From positions 1,684,001 to 1,748,000 of the forward strand of contig NC_080558.1 of assembly GCF_030253575.1 (NCBI RefSeq): a stretch of 64,000 bases of DNA, given 5' to 3'. A model generated the notes under the pieces. It worked only from the letters and a program-made list of their open reading frames with translations. It was not told the origin of the DNA and ran no database searches. Position 1 is the first letter of the stretch. Each line of letters starts with the position of its first letter. This document shows, one piece after another, positions 12,486 to 24,000 of this stretch. The position numbers and the translations under genes are program-made. This DNA comes from Rhododendron vialii (taxonomy: Eukaryota; Streptophyta; Magnoliopsida; Ericales; Ericaceae).

Positions 12486-13227
12486 GATCGGTGTTAATTT
12501 GTTTCACAATTATCTTTCCGATCATCACTCTAACAATTTATTTCATGTTATCCAACCAGGCGGCCGCAAATCTCTGCAAAATGAGTATTTTGGATCATCA
12601 TGGTGTGCTCGATGTTTATCCCAACAAGGGTCCGATTATGGGTATCGATGGAGGTTGTACCTATAGGGTGCAAAGAATTACAAGACCTACTTTAAGGACT
12701 ATATGATTGATCCAAGCTGTTCATTAATTTTAGGATAATTTATCATGTAGCCTTTTGAAAATTAGGTTCGGTGTAGATATAAGTTTGACCCAATTATTCA
12801 ACTTTTTATTGAGAATCTAGAATCATGAATTTTGAATGGAGGTTTGATAATTTGATCAGTATGTACAATTATCCGATCGAGCTAACCATTTACGGATTAC
12901 TCAAAAATTTATTCTAAAATTATTGAACAACTAGAATTGAGCCCACCAATCCCCATCGCTGAAGGTAAGATAATCACTGTAGTTAACTTAACCCTTTTCT
13001 GGGCTCTCCCTTCTCACTATAGTTAACTTAAAATGATTGCAGAAACTCGACCCATGAGACTTCCTAAAGCCACGCAACTCATTCGCATAAGCTAACCACC
13101 TTAAGTGGTAGTTTTCCTTCATTAACGAATAAATGTTATCGAAGATGGAGTATAAGGGAGCATGAATATATTGTATTTTTTTCCGCAATTCTTACTCTCA
13201 AGTAGTGTACAATTCAAAAAAACAAAC
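12486..13227. other. Intergenic region without a supported gene
   Basis: 12486-12580 is an inverted copy of 51505-51605 (both carry the CCAACCAGGCGGCC segment, in opposite orientations), a junction of the duplicated region. The remainder is AT-rich, and I recognise no gene or element in it. Confidence 0.55.
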
Positions 13228-13295
13228 AATCAGGGACATGGTGGTCTGTGGCATTTCGACTAGATTTACATTTGGGGTCGTACTCATTGAGTGTC
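13228..13295 (+). pseudogene. Plus-strand fragment of an F-box C-terminal tail
   Basis: The plus strand reads RDMVVCGISTRFTFGV, which matches the C-terminal tail of the FBA domain in the minus-strand F-box copies (for example RDVVVCGISTRFTIGV at FB8). It is the only F-box fragment on the plus strand and directly abuts the left edge of cassette A, suggesting an inversion breakpoint. Confidence 0.65.
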
Positions 13296-13948
13296 ACAAA
13301 ATGAACAATTCAATCATAATGATGATGTGCCCTCTGTAAAGTCTAACAAGCTGCACAACACTGTCGTAGTGCGGTGGCTGACTAAGGCAACCCTTGAGCC
13401 TCTTCAATTGACTTATTTTTATAAGAGATAAACACATTGAAACTTACAAATAAACGCCACGGGCAAGGTATGAAATTGAGATTAAACCGGTAGATAAAGA
13501 ACTTGTTTGTACTTGGTTCACTAAAACGAAATGTTCATTTGGCCATTCGGGTCAAAATCATTTTACAATGTTTGAACGGTATGAGCAATTTAAAAATGAC
13601 ACGCATATTCATCAATGAACAAGAAATTTGGGAGGGAGGAAGTATTTCATTTGCCAGAAACCGATGGGATATGATTTGGCTGGGTTTCTTAATCTCAGAG
13701 GATGTACCCATCGAGAAGCCACCGTACGTAATCTTCAATATCATCTCGAAATTTACATGTGGGGTCCTAAATCGAATCATATATAGTAGTTTAATGATTT
13801 TAAATCAATTCAAAATATGCCTTATTGATTTAAATTCGAAAAAAGTTAAAAACATGCATTTTTCCAATTAAATGCAATTACGTTGTCCAGCTAATTAATC
13901 CTCATTCCTGGAATTACAATTTACAACGTTACACCTCAGTACTATACC

Positions 13949-13958
13949 TATATATAAA
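13949..13958 (+). promoter_or_regulatory. TATA box of MADS copy A
   Basis: TATATATAAA lies about 80 bp upstream of the MADS start codon and is conserved in copy B (29087-29096). Copy C has lost it by deletion. Confidence 0.6.
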
Positions 13959-14038
13959 GGCCGCTGGGTTTAAGAAAGATATAAACACCATCTAATAAAC
14001 CTATCTTACAGGCCATATCCCTAAATTACCCTTCTGAA

Positions 14039-14501
14039 ATGACAGGAACCAAAGTGAACCTTGAATACATAGCAAAAGATGCTGAAAGGAAATCCACCTT
14101 CAAAAGAAGAAAGAAAGGCTCGATGAAGAAGGTGGAGGAGCTTAGCATCCTGTGCGCAGTCGATGCTTGCGCAATCATTTTCTGCCCTTATGATCCTGAG
14201 CCAGACGTTTGGCCGTCACAATTGGAAGCTCAACAGATCATCGCGAAGCTCAGGAACACGTCCCCGTTAGAGAGAAACAGAAGAATGATGGATCAAAAAG
14301 ATTTCATAAGCCAACAACTCACAAGGGTAAATGAGCAAGTGGCTAAACAACATAGGGAAGTTCGGCACAAGGAGATGACCAATATATATCATGTTTGAGT
14401 GCTTGAACGACAAAGGGTTTGAGTATTTGAACATGTCTGACCTGAACGATTTAACTTCTCTGTTGAGCCAAAACATAAGGGCTATTGAAAGGAGAATATA
14501 A
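14039..14501 (+). pseudogene. MADS copy A: Mgamma type I MADS-box gene, frameshifted near the 3' end
   Basis: An AGL80-like protein starting MTGTKVNLEYIAKD. The MADS domain (about residues 1-60) contains KSTFKRRKKGSMKKVEELSI and the Mgamma-typical PYDPEPDVWPS. The frame matches copy B until an extra ATAT (ACCAATATATATCATG versus ACCAATATCATG in copy B, about 14382), after which it stops at codon 120. The original frame continues to 14501 and would give about 152 residues. The DNA-binding domain is intact, so a 119-residue protein is possible, but it would lack the last third of the conserved C-terminal region. TATA box and ATG are both present. Whether it is expressed is unknown. Confidence 0.85.
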
Positions 14502-15125
14502 TTTCTTGAATAAAAGCATAATGGTGGTGAGTAAAATGGGAAGCGGCGGCAGTGAGGCGCGAGTGCTAGGAGTCTTAGTTTCATTTATTTCAATTTTAGT
14601 ATCACACATGTTTAATGTTGTTGGTTCCTGACTTTTGTCATTTTTCGACTATAATAATGAGTTTTATGTTTTTCTTCCTTACTGCCATTTCACATGAATG
14701 ACAATCGAATGTTTAGCACATGACACAAACCGCTTTCTAGTTTTTGATTGTTTTTTCTTTCTTATAACAAACGTAGATGCATCAATTGTGTAGCTACCTC
14801 TAGTTAGATGATTTTCATTTTTACGTGATCTTCAAATTAAATAAGCGGCTCGAGTTAATGAAACGAAGACATTGATATGCCCCATTTTGAAACATAGAAG
14901 GATAATAATTAGAGAAAAATATTGGAAGGAGAGAATCCCTAGTGCAAAAATAAATAGAACTAGAGAGTAAAACATGACAATAAAGACCACACAAGACACA
15001 ATATACAAGACATGGACATCCTATTAACTATCACTCATACAAAAGATTAACTCACCCTGGCCATCCTAATAATAAATATCAGTCATCAACATTTAAAAAA
15101 AAAAAAAAACTGAAGAAGCTTCTCG

Positions 15126-16235
15126 TCATAATTTCCTCTCAATTCCTCCTACATGAAAAGGAGAGACAAGGCTCTCGACATAGGTGCTCCCATATCTAAA
15201 TTTAGTCGGAATGCCGCAAATCACTATGTCCCTCTCTGTGAATTTTTGTGGATTGTACACAACCAAGTGCTTCTCTCCATAGGTATCAAACAACAAAAAT
15301 TCGTCTTCCGCCAACATACCCACCACATGAAATATGGACAATCCAAAACACATCGTGAATTTGGTCCAAGGCTCTCTTACCCCGTAGTCTTTCATCATGC
15401 AAACCTTATTTCCCCGCTCACTAACCGAACAAAGAGAACCTCCAAGAACCACCACGTCATAATAGTCATAATCCCCACTCTCGCATCTACCTAACGAAGT
15501 AGGCATCGGCACTTCCTTGAAAATCTCACCCGATAAATCAAACTCAGTAATAATAAAATTAGAACCATTCCCATTCCAACTAAGGTAATGGAGGCATCCA
15601 TTCAAGAAAACCCCACTAGATTTTCCCACAATATACCGATGAAAATCTTCTCTTCTCCTCCAAGCATTCGTTTTTAGTGAATAGACAGCCAAGGTCGTAA
15701 TGCTACACCGATTTTCATAAAAAGATGAGAGCATCAGAATTACCTTGTAATCATCTGTCGATGAGTCGTAACCCAGTCCATACACATTCGGCACAACATA
15801 CGAATTCGAATTTTGGACAAATGGACGTACGGGTAGTTTCTTACATTCTCTAGTGGATGGATTCAACAAAAATATGGATTTGTCACTACGGGAAACTAGA
15901 AGCAAACCATCGCAAGAACTCAAAACCTGGACCCACTTCTCGTCGTTGTGTTGTTCCACGGAAGGAACCTTAAGTTTTGTGGAGGTCGGATTTACGTCGT
16001 TGTAATCCACCGAGTTGAGATTGCCAAAGCGGGAAATGATAATGATTTTTTGTTCAGGATATTTAGAGTTTTTGGTCTTGGTTCAATTGAGGTGGGTTTT
16101 GGCGAAATGGGGGTCGGAGATGAGGGATTTCCATAAGGGAGAAACACACTTGAAGCGGTAAAGAGATTTGACGAGTAGTCGAGAGAGTATATTGTCTGTG
16201 ATGAGATCCTGGGGAAGGGTTCCGCCATTCGACAT
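15126..16235 (-). pseudogene. FB2: F-box/FBA gene broken by one nonsense codon
   Basis: The start is the conserved [15 protein letters not shown] at 16235. The F-box (about residues 6-46) contains [19 protein letters not shown]. Codon 51 (16085-16083) is TGA where paralogues have CGA or CAA. Reading through it, the same frame continues without another stop for 370 codons in total, through the F-box-associated type 1 domain (SSCDGLLLVSRSDKS, FLLNPSTRECKKLP, VYSLKTNAWRR) to the usual tail GGIERKL. A CGA to TGA change is a typical methyl-CpG transition. As it stands only a 50-residue F-box peptide could be made. Family role: substrate adaptor of SCF ubiquitin ligases. Upstream ATGs exist, but the open frame before MSNGG is shifted in this copy, which argues against an N-terminal extension. 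Confidence 0.9.
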
Positions 16236-16881
16236 GGCCACCGCCGATGGGGTTTCAAATCGATGGGTGAGAAGTTTTTTGGGTGGTTCTGTGGAGGGTG
16301 GTGGTAAGTGGCAGAGCTTGGCGGTGGAGATGCTTTTATAAGCATAGTAATAAGTCGTTGATGGGAGATGGTTACGATCAAAACCCAAAATAAAAAAAGA
16401 TTGGAGAGGGTCAAGTCAACTCGATCTGCTGCAGTGAGAGGTGCTGTTGGAAAATTATTTCATGGAGATTAAATTATTTTACATCGCCGGGTAAGCATTT
16501 GTTTTCTTCAAATCAATTACGTTGCGCCACGTCACCACGTTCTACTTATTCGAACCACTATTTTGATGACATGGAGCAATTTAATTGATTTGAAAGAAAT
16601 TAAAATTTATACCGGGACCGGTATAAATAATTTATTCTCTCATTTCATGTTCAGCAAGCAATGCGGTGGCGACGGAAACTTAAATATTAAACTACTAGTA
16701 ATTTAATTTCAGAATGTCGTGAGTGTGCAGACCACGTAAAATGCGTGGTGATAAAAACTATCACGTTGACCATGTCTCATGATTATTTAATAATCACATT
16801 AGCCAAACAAAAAAGGAATAAAGAGAAGTCTACACTAAAGACAATTACTAATTAATATGTTTGGTATTAGTTTTATTTTTT

Positions 16882-17074
16882 GCGAATCTGATCTCGCTAG
16901 GTGACTTTGAAATATGGCTATACTTACTGTGCTGCTCTGATTGCATGCCATCTTTAATGGTTTGTGTGGTCTGTTGAGGCCCATTTGCCCCTATGGGTTC
17001 CTTTCTGTTGCGTAGGCTTTCGCCTTATAATTGAATACAATTCTCACATTTGCAAAAAAAAAAAAAAAAAAAAA
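16882..17074 (+). mobile_element. Poly-A retroposon 3' end (copy 2 of 5)
   Basis: Same sequence as 12233-12413, ending in a run of more than 20 A. It lies upstream of FB2 and just before the 3' end of FB3. Confidence 0.6.
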
Positions 17075-17142
17075 CCGTTTATTTGTTACGGATTAAAGGA
17101 AAAATAGTAAAATACATGAAGAAGCTTCTCTTTCATTGCAAC

Positions 17143-18125
17143 TAGGGGTGGCAAACGGGTGGGTTTGGGTCAAATTGGGTAAGTTGTTAGTGGGTTAGGT
17201 CTTTAATGAGTCATTGACCCATTTAGACCCATTAACTATGAGTCTAATTACCCATACCCAACCCGACCCATTTATTTTAAAGCAAACCCGACCCGCCCAT
17301 TAACCCAATTACATATATACTAAAAATTATGATCGAAAAATTAGAAAAGTAAAGAAAAATTATGATCGAAACTCATAAATTTTTTCAAAAAGACGAGAAT
17401 AAGTAATTTTTTTTGTCTTATTGATTTTTTTTTGTCTTTATTCAAAAAATTATAAGTTTCGATCAAATTTTTTTATTTTTCCGATTCCTCTCATCAAAAC
17501 AAATTAATAAGTCACAAAAATATGACACAAAACAAAAAAAATGCAAAAAAAAATTGAATAAGGACAAAAAAATAAGTCAATTTTTTAATCCAAACCCTTT
17601 ACGGGACTACCAAGAGAGAAATTTATTCACGGCGGAGCACAATTTCACGGGTTCATTCGCGCAATTAATGGATGAGATGTGTTTTCAATTTTGACTGGTC
17701 AAAATAATTGTTACCGGTCACAATTGATTTTTAATTCGAACCATTCAAAATATTTTTGGACGCGTGTGATTTAGCACAAAACAATTGAATAAAAAAGAGA
17801 GAGAAGGCCATGCTCCTGGGAGAGGAGAGAGAGGGAGGGGGCGGAGAGGATAGAGAGAGAGGGGGGGGGGGGGGGGGGGGGGGTACTCCTCCACTTCCCA
17901 ATTGCAAAAGAGACCAATTAAGAGATGGAATTTGGTGGGTTACTTTCATTGCCCATTAGGTCATTTAAGTTGACCCAATTGATGCCCAATTATGACCCAA
18001 CTAATAATGGGTTAGTTGGGTTTGAACTCATTCTTACCCAACTAATAAATGGGTTGGGTTGGGTCTATTTTCTAATTGATGGGTCTGGATTTGTTAATGG
18101 GTCTGAGTTCAATTTGCCATCTCTA
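17143..18125. mobile_element. hAT-type non-autonomous element, 8-bp TSD ATTGCAAC
   Basis: The termini TAGGGGTGGCAAACGGGT and TTTGCCATCTCTA form short imperfect inverted repeats. An exact 8-bp duplication ATTGCAAC flanks it (17135-17142 and 18126-18133), the hallmark of hAT elements. The interior is rich in GGGTTGGGTC-type motifs near both ends and includes a run of 23 G at 17861-17883. No transposase was seen. It separates the last bases of FB3 from the retroposon tail. Confidence 0.9.
17861..17883. repeat. Homopolymer run of 23 G
   Basis: Uninterrupted G run following (GA)n inside the hAT element. Its length may be unreliable. Confidence 0.9.
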
Positions 18126-18133
18126 ATTGCAAC

Positions 18134-19190
18134 CAATCCCTCCTCGAAGATGAGGTGAGAGGAGGCTTTCAACGTAGGTGACCCCAAATGTAAATCTAGT
18201 TGAAATGCCACAAACCACCACGTTCCCTCATTGTTTCTTTTTTTGAATTGTACACGACCAATTTCTCTCTATGAACTCTACCTCGTATTACTCCATTGCC
18301 TTTCAACAAATATTCGTTTTTCCCCCAACAAACACAACAATTTCACTGTAGACATTCCAGGCATATCGATTGTAAGTTTGATCCAAGATTCTCTTATCCC
18401 GTATTCCTCTATCATTCAAGCTTCAACATGGCCGCGACGGTGGCTAAAAACCAAACAAAGACGATCCCCGAGAACCTCCAACGTATAGTACGTGTCATTC
18501 TCGGTATCATCCAACCAAGTAGGCAGCGGCACTTCCCTTAAAACCTCGTCGGAGAAATCAAAAGCAACAAATGTGAAGGAATGGTCAGAATCACCCCTCC
18601 AACAGCGGCAATGGAGACGCCCATTCAAGAAAAGCCCACGAGAACCTTCCACCAGGACATAACGGGAATCTTCAATTCTCCTCCAAGCTTTAGTTTTCAG
18701 AGAATAGACAAGGGGATGGAGTGATTTTGCCGCTCCTCCTTTTTGATAATGCCACTCTTCTTTGTGTCTTTTTTAAATGATTTGTTTTGTGAGAGAGTGA
18801 GAGTGGTATTAATAAAAAGAGGAGTGACAAAATCAATTATCAACGGACAACAACAATCGTATTTTCATCGCGAGAAGATTTAGGTGAAATGTAATAGGAA
18901 GAAAGCATCACAACCTTGTAATCATCTGTAAAGGGATCGTAACCGACACCGCACACAGTAGTGGCGAACCCACCACCCGGATTGAGTGCAAAAGGTATTG
19001 TGGGAAGTTTCTTACATTCTCTAGCGGCTGGATTCAACAAGAAGAGTTCCGTACCTTGACGGAAACTATGTCGATGGGAAACTAGAAGCAAACCATTGCA
19101 AGAGCTCCATACAACGACTCGATTTTCGGGGGTGCTCTGTTGTTCCCCCATAGGAAAATCAAGCTTTGTGGCGATCGGATTTATATTGGC
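18134..19190 (-). pseudogene. FB3: decayed F-box/FBA gene, 5' part missing
   Basis: Minus-strand pieces are recognisable as FBA domain. Near 19151-18840: SSCNGLLLVSHRHS, FLLNPAARECKKLP and VGYDPFTDDYKVVML. Near 18652-18416: LFLNGRLHCRCW, FDFSDEVLREVPLPTWL and LEVLGDRLCLVFS. The tail lies at 18290-18134. A 114-bp MITE (18722-18835) splits the domain. The F-box end is absent: similarity stops near 19190, where the frame closes. It is more diverged than FB2 or FB4 and closer to FB8 and FB9. The 3' end carries the hAT insertion. A dead copy. Confidence 0.8.
18722..18835. mobile_element. MITE with TGATTTTG...CAAAATCA termini, inside FB3
   Basis: The ends are inverted repeats of about 38 bp (TGATTTTGCCGCTCCTCCTT against the complement of GAGTGACAAAATCA) around a short AT-rich centre. 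It sits within the FBA coding region of FB3. No clear target duplication was seen. It shares its termini with 19379-19488. Confidence 0.65.
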
Positions 19191-19378
19191 GAAATTGATG
19201 GAGTATTAGTTTAATCAAATCAATCACAAATCTAATTTTCATTTGCTTTCTGAATTAAATTAAAAATTAATTTTAAGTACTGTAATTCAGCTTTTTACTT
19301 TTCGTGGATGATCTCGGACTTAACTGCTATTCTTTTGCATAATTGTTAATTCCCTGTTTTATAAATTATATTGAGAAA

Positions 19379-19488
19379 TGATTTTGCCACTTCTTTTTTT
19401 GTTAACGCCATTCCCCTGCAAGTATATTTTTGGTGCAAAAATACACTTACAGGGAAGTGACGTTAACAATAAAGGAGAGACAAAATCA
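19379..19488. mobile_element. Fold-back MITE of the same family
   Basis: Almost fully palindromic, 110 bp: TGATTTTGCCACTTC... pairs with ...GAGAGACAAAATCA, and the inner arms GCAAGTATATTTTTG / CAAAAATACACTTAC also pair. It can form one long hairpin. Confidence 0.7.
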
Positions 19489-19553
19489 GCAGCCATTATA
19501 TTTTTAATAAAAAACAAAAGACCATCCAACTTGAAGAAATCGTCCAAACGAAA

Positions 19554-20380
19554 ATGATACACCCACCGCCCACCAACCACCGCTCCGCCCACTGCACGCT
19601 CGCCGAGCCCACTCCGGCCACCGGACAGCCGATCCGAACCGTTCAAAAATTCTAAAAAAAAAAACCGAGTGGGTCTATGCAAGAATCAACGGCATCCGAA
19701 GTGTGTAAGTGCTCGAACCAATCTTTCATTTTTTAATGGCTCGGATCATCTAATTTTTGGAAGTTCGGATCGAGCACTTACACACGTCGGATGCCATTTA
19801 TTCTAGCGTAAGCCCACTCGGTTTTTTTTTTAGAAATTTTGGACGGTTCGGATCGGCCGTCTGGTGGCCGGAGTGGGCCCGGCAAACGTGCGGTGGGCGG
19901 AGCGGTGGGTGGTGGGTGTATCATTGTCCGTTTACAAAAATGATACACCCACCGCCCACCAACCACCGCTCCGCCCACCGCACGCTCGCCGAGCCCACTC
20001 CGGCCATAGGACGGCCGATCCGAACCGTTCAAAAATTCTAAAAAAAAAAACTGAGTGGGCCTAAGTAAGAATCAACGGCATCCGAAGTGTGTAAGTGCTC
20101 GAACCAATCTTTCATTTTTTAATGGCTCGGATCATCTAATTTTTGGAAGTTCGGATCGAGCACTTACACACGTCGGATGCCATTTATTCTCACGAAGGGG
20201 CCCACTCGGTTTTTTTTTATAGAATTTTTGGACTGTTCGGATCGGCCGTCCGGTGGCCGGAGTGGGCCCAGCAAACGTGCGGTGGGCGGAGCGGTGGGTG
20301 GTGGGCGGTGGGTGTGTAAGTGATTGATCCGAACTTCCAAAAATTAGATGATCCGAGCCATTAAAAAATGGAAGATTGCA
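19554..20380. mobile_element. Tandem long-palindrome (fold-back) elements
   Basis: 19554-19924 is a palindrome with arms of about 170 bp, from ATGATACACCCACCG to CGGTGGGTGGTGGGTGTATCAT, centred near 19739. A second copy starts at 19940 and runs to about 20315. It is followed by a partial third piece (20316-20380) that repeats the inner sequence in inverted orientation. Arms contain a conserved GCTCGGATCATCTAATTTTT. Fold-back MULE-like or MITE-type elements fit. No coding capacity was seen, and no target duplication could be fixed. Confidence 0.75.
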
Positions 20381-20399
20381 CTTCGAATACATAAGCAGT

Positions 20400-21024
20400 G
20401 ATCTCGTACCCCAAGAAGAAAAGTGAGAGAGGGGACGAAAATTTTTTACACTTGGACTTTCCAGGCTGCTGTAGCAAATAGATGTGGTTTTTTTTTTTGT
20501 ACAGAATAAATGGCCGCATGTACATCTATACAATCTTTCTGAATTTGCATTTCATATCAGTTGAAATTAAGGAAGTTTACTTGTGGATAATACTAACGCG
20601 TGTCACGATGGACACTGCTACGACACTTTTCAGACAATCCCTCATTCTAATTTTTAGTTGAAAATTTTTAGTCCAAAATTGGGGATGAATTAATTAAGCA
20701 CTCATTAATTCATATCCAATTAATTAACCACACATACTGTCAAGTACACTTGTTAACAACCGGCTCATGGTATTTGTTTTTCTGTGTTATTGCCTTCCGT
20801 TACTAGGGCTACAACAGAAAGGTGGTAGCAGCATCATTTCTCTAGTATCACTTAGCAAGAGAAATACAGAGACTAAATAATAGAGTAGCTGTAGTTCTTA
20901 AATAAACAACCATGCAACCGATGTTGTAGGTATCACTTGAAAGAAAACTTGAAAATGAAAATTACTTCTTGAAAACTAATAACACACACGGACAAACGGT
21001 ATAGTACAAGCACTGATAATAGAT
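20400..21024. other. Intergenic region 3' of the receptor gene
   Basis: AT-rich sequence downstream of the LRR receptor gene. It probably includes its 3' UTR, but no gene or element is recognised. Confidence 0.4.
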
Positions 21025-24000
21025 TTAGTTTCTTCGCCCCTTCCTTTTCGGCCTCTTTGGAGTTTTCATTGCCCTTTCAAAGATCGCAACAAACCGTTCA
21101 TGATACCTCGTGGTCAGCGTGTGCCCAATAACCAACCCAACAATCAGCCCACTCCCATATCCCATCATTATGACCATCCAGTAGATACCCCTCGAAAACT
21201 CTGAACCATCGCCTTGCGAGCTGTGTCGCGGTGGTGGTGGGGGTGACGTTTCTGAATTCCCGCACAACATCGTTAGGGGGACACCACACAATCCCATATT
21301 CCCACCATATGAACTATTATCAAATGTATCAAATTGTTTACCTCGAGGTATGGGGCCCGTGAGACGGTTATGAGAAACATCTAGGACTGAGAGGAAAGTG
21401 AGTTTGGTTAGCTGCTGAGGGATATGTCCTGAGAGCAGGTTTTGAGATAGGTCCAAAGATTCCAGGTCCATCAGATTTGCCAAGAAAGACGGGATGGTGC
21501 CAGTGAGGTTGTTATTGGAAATGTTTAGTGCTTGTAGTCCACCGAGACTTCCAAGGGATTTTGGAATTTCTCCGCTGAATTTGTTGTTTGAAAGATCAAC
21601 AGCTACAAACACACTTTGGATCTTCTCATAAAACCTTTTCGTCCTTTTAATAGAAATTGTTACTGAATAGGTAAAACGCCATCTGTAAATAACGTTTTTG
21701 ACGATTACAAATAGTGGTTTATACACATGCATGTATGCTGGATTCTCTTTCGTGACCAGTTTCATTGCATTCCAATTCTGGAAGTACTCTGATGGCAATG
21801 TACCAGAGAAACCATTGTGTGAGAGGTCAATGATCCGCAGCTTCGGAAACTTCAAATTAGTCTTAGGATTCTCAATGGCACCATGGAATCTGTTAGATCT
21901 GAGAATAAGAACTTGTAAATCAGGGAGAGTTCCCAACCAAAAGGGAAAAGTGTCATTGATCTGATTATCTCCTAGAACAAGAACTTCAAGCATTGTACAA
22001 TTAGCCAATGAACGCGGTACCACCCCATGCAATTGATTTTGACTCAAGTCAATCATCCTGATCTCCCTCATGGACATATGGGGAACAGTACCATGAAAAT
22101 TGTTGCTACTCAGATTGAGCAGCAACAGAGAATTGCTGCTAGAACTAGCCAAGCATTGAGGAATGGCCCCACTTAAGTAATTATCTGACAAGTCAAGCGC
22201 AAAAAGAGCTCTATTTTGGCAGAACGATGTTGGGACTTCTCCGGTTAATAAATTACCAGCGACTCTATGAGTAAGGACAGACGGTGGTGGAAGAGGGAGT
22301 GGTCCTTGCAGCTTGTTAAAGCTGAAATCTAGGGATTCTAGTGATATCCATGGAATGGCATATGGATGCTCCTCAAATCCTGTAAGAAAGTTTCCATGAA
22401 GGTTGATATGTGTCATTGTTTCTTTACTTGTGCTCCACATCCAAGTTGGTATTTTGCCATGAAGACCGTTATCAGCCAAATTTAGCCCTTCTAATTTGTC
22501 TTGGAACCTCAAGAAATCAGGGAACTCCTTCAAGCCGCATGACGCCAATCCCAAACGGATGAATTTTGGTAGAGTAGCATTTGTACTGTTTGTTGCTAGC
22601 ACCGTCAATATATTTCCGGACAATCGCAATACAACAAGGTTTTGGAGATTTTGAAAGATGTCTAGCTCGACTTTACCACTCAAGTTGTTTGAAGAAAGAT
22701 CAAGACTTTCGAGATGCTTGAGTTGAGAGATTGATCTAGGAAACATGCCGGATAGTTGATTTTCTGAAAAGTCTAGATAGGTTAATTGGGTGAGGTTCAG
22801 AAGCCAAGATGGGATTTCACCAAGTAACTCATTGTTGCTAAGAACCAAGACGGATAGCTGGGTCAAGTTTGCAAGAGACTGTGGTAATACATTATTTAAT
22901 GTTGTACCAATGAAGTATAACGCAGTGAGTTTTGATAGCTTTCCAAATAGGAAAGATAGGGTTCCTGCATCAAAAGCACCACCGCCGAGTCCTAATTCAG
23001 TGAGTTTTGATAAGTTTGCGATTGATGAAGGAATCTGTCCCCAAAAATTATTTCCAGAAACACACAGAGACGTGAGTTGGGCTAGATTGCCAAGCGAGGG
23101 TGGAAGAGTCCCATACAAATTGCAGAAATCTAATTCTAACACAATTAAGGAATCAGGATTCCCAATTGAAGTTGGAAGCACTCCGGAAAAACTTGTGTAC
23201 GAAATGATCAATACCTCAAGCGGACTACCGTGTGGAAATTCAGGAAGGTAACCAATGAGGTTTTCATTGAGTTTAAGGTCTAAACGCCGTAGGTTTGGTA
23301 GATGGAAAATGCCCATTGGGAATTCACCATACAGCAAACAACTCTGAAGATGAAGACTTGTTAGAGACGTCATATTTGATAAAGCACCTGGAATTGTAGA
23401 AGATACGTTCACCCCACTGAGGTCAAGTACTTTCAGGTGGGTTAGGTTTTGAACTAGGTCTCTCATACTAGGTTTTCCAAGTTTCAAAAGAAGTTCAGGA
23501 GAATATGGGTCAAAAAATCCAGACAAATCTAGGAAAGTCAATCGGGAAAGCAAGGAGATCTCAGAGGGGATCTGACCAGAAAAACAAGAATTGTAGAGTT
23601 GGAGACTCCTTAGTCTCGAAAGATTTCCAATTCGGGTCGGAATTTGAGAATAATTGAAGTGATTGTCAGCAAGGTTCAGCCTCCGAAGGTGAACAAGGCT
23701 GAAGAGTCTGCTATTGGAGTTGATAGAACCATGAAGGAAGCTACTCCTGAGGTCTAGACCAATCACACGACCGGTGTCATGGTCACACTCCACACCATCC
23801 CACGAGCCGCAATCGCTAGCATTTCCGTCAAGCTTCCATGACTCAACCTTTGGATAAGCAGAAGGGTTGCCAGAAGCAAACTTCTTGATGTCAAAGCCAT
23901 GCTTGAACTGCAGCAAGGCTGATCTCTCATCTTCATGGCATAGTGGCTGCATAGAAGAGTAAGAGTTAGTCAAAACATTATTAAGATTAAAACAACACAA

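Larger units (their letters stand above)
13270..17131. repeat. Cassette copy A (MADS-box + F-box segmental duplication)
   Basis: This segment lines up with copies B (27995-32320) and C (51585-58650). Order: a left flank starting near the CGAGTGTCACAAAATGAACA motif, the MADS gene (plus), its 3' flank, an F-box gene (minus), the F-box upstream region, and the retroposon tail. Copy A lacks the 161-bp MITE present in B and C, showing CTCGAAATT once at about 13747 as an empty site. Confidence 0.85.

Noticed and set aside
12491-12706. 71-codon open frame MLICFTIIFP...
   Set aside because: It overlaps duplicated intergenic sequence present in inverted orientation at 51.5 kb without a matching frame. 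No family recognised.
17731-17949. Poly-proline open frame
   Set aside because: Made by the G-run inside the hAT element.
22790-23251. 153-codon plus-strand open frame
   Set aside because: It lies antisense within the LRR receptor gene and reflects the repeat structure of the LRR codons.
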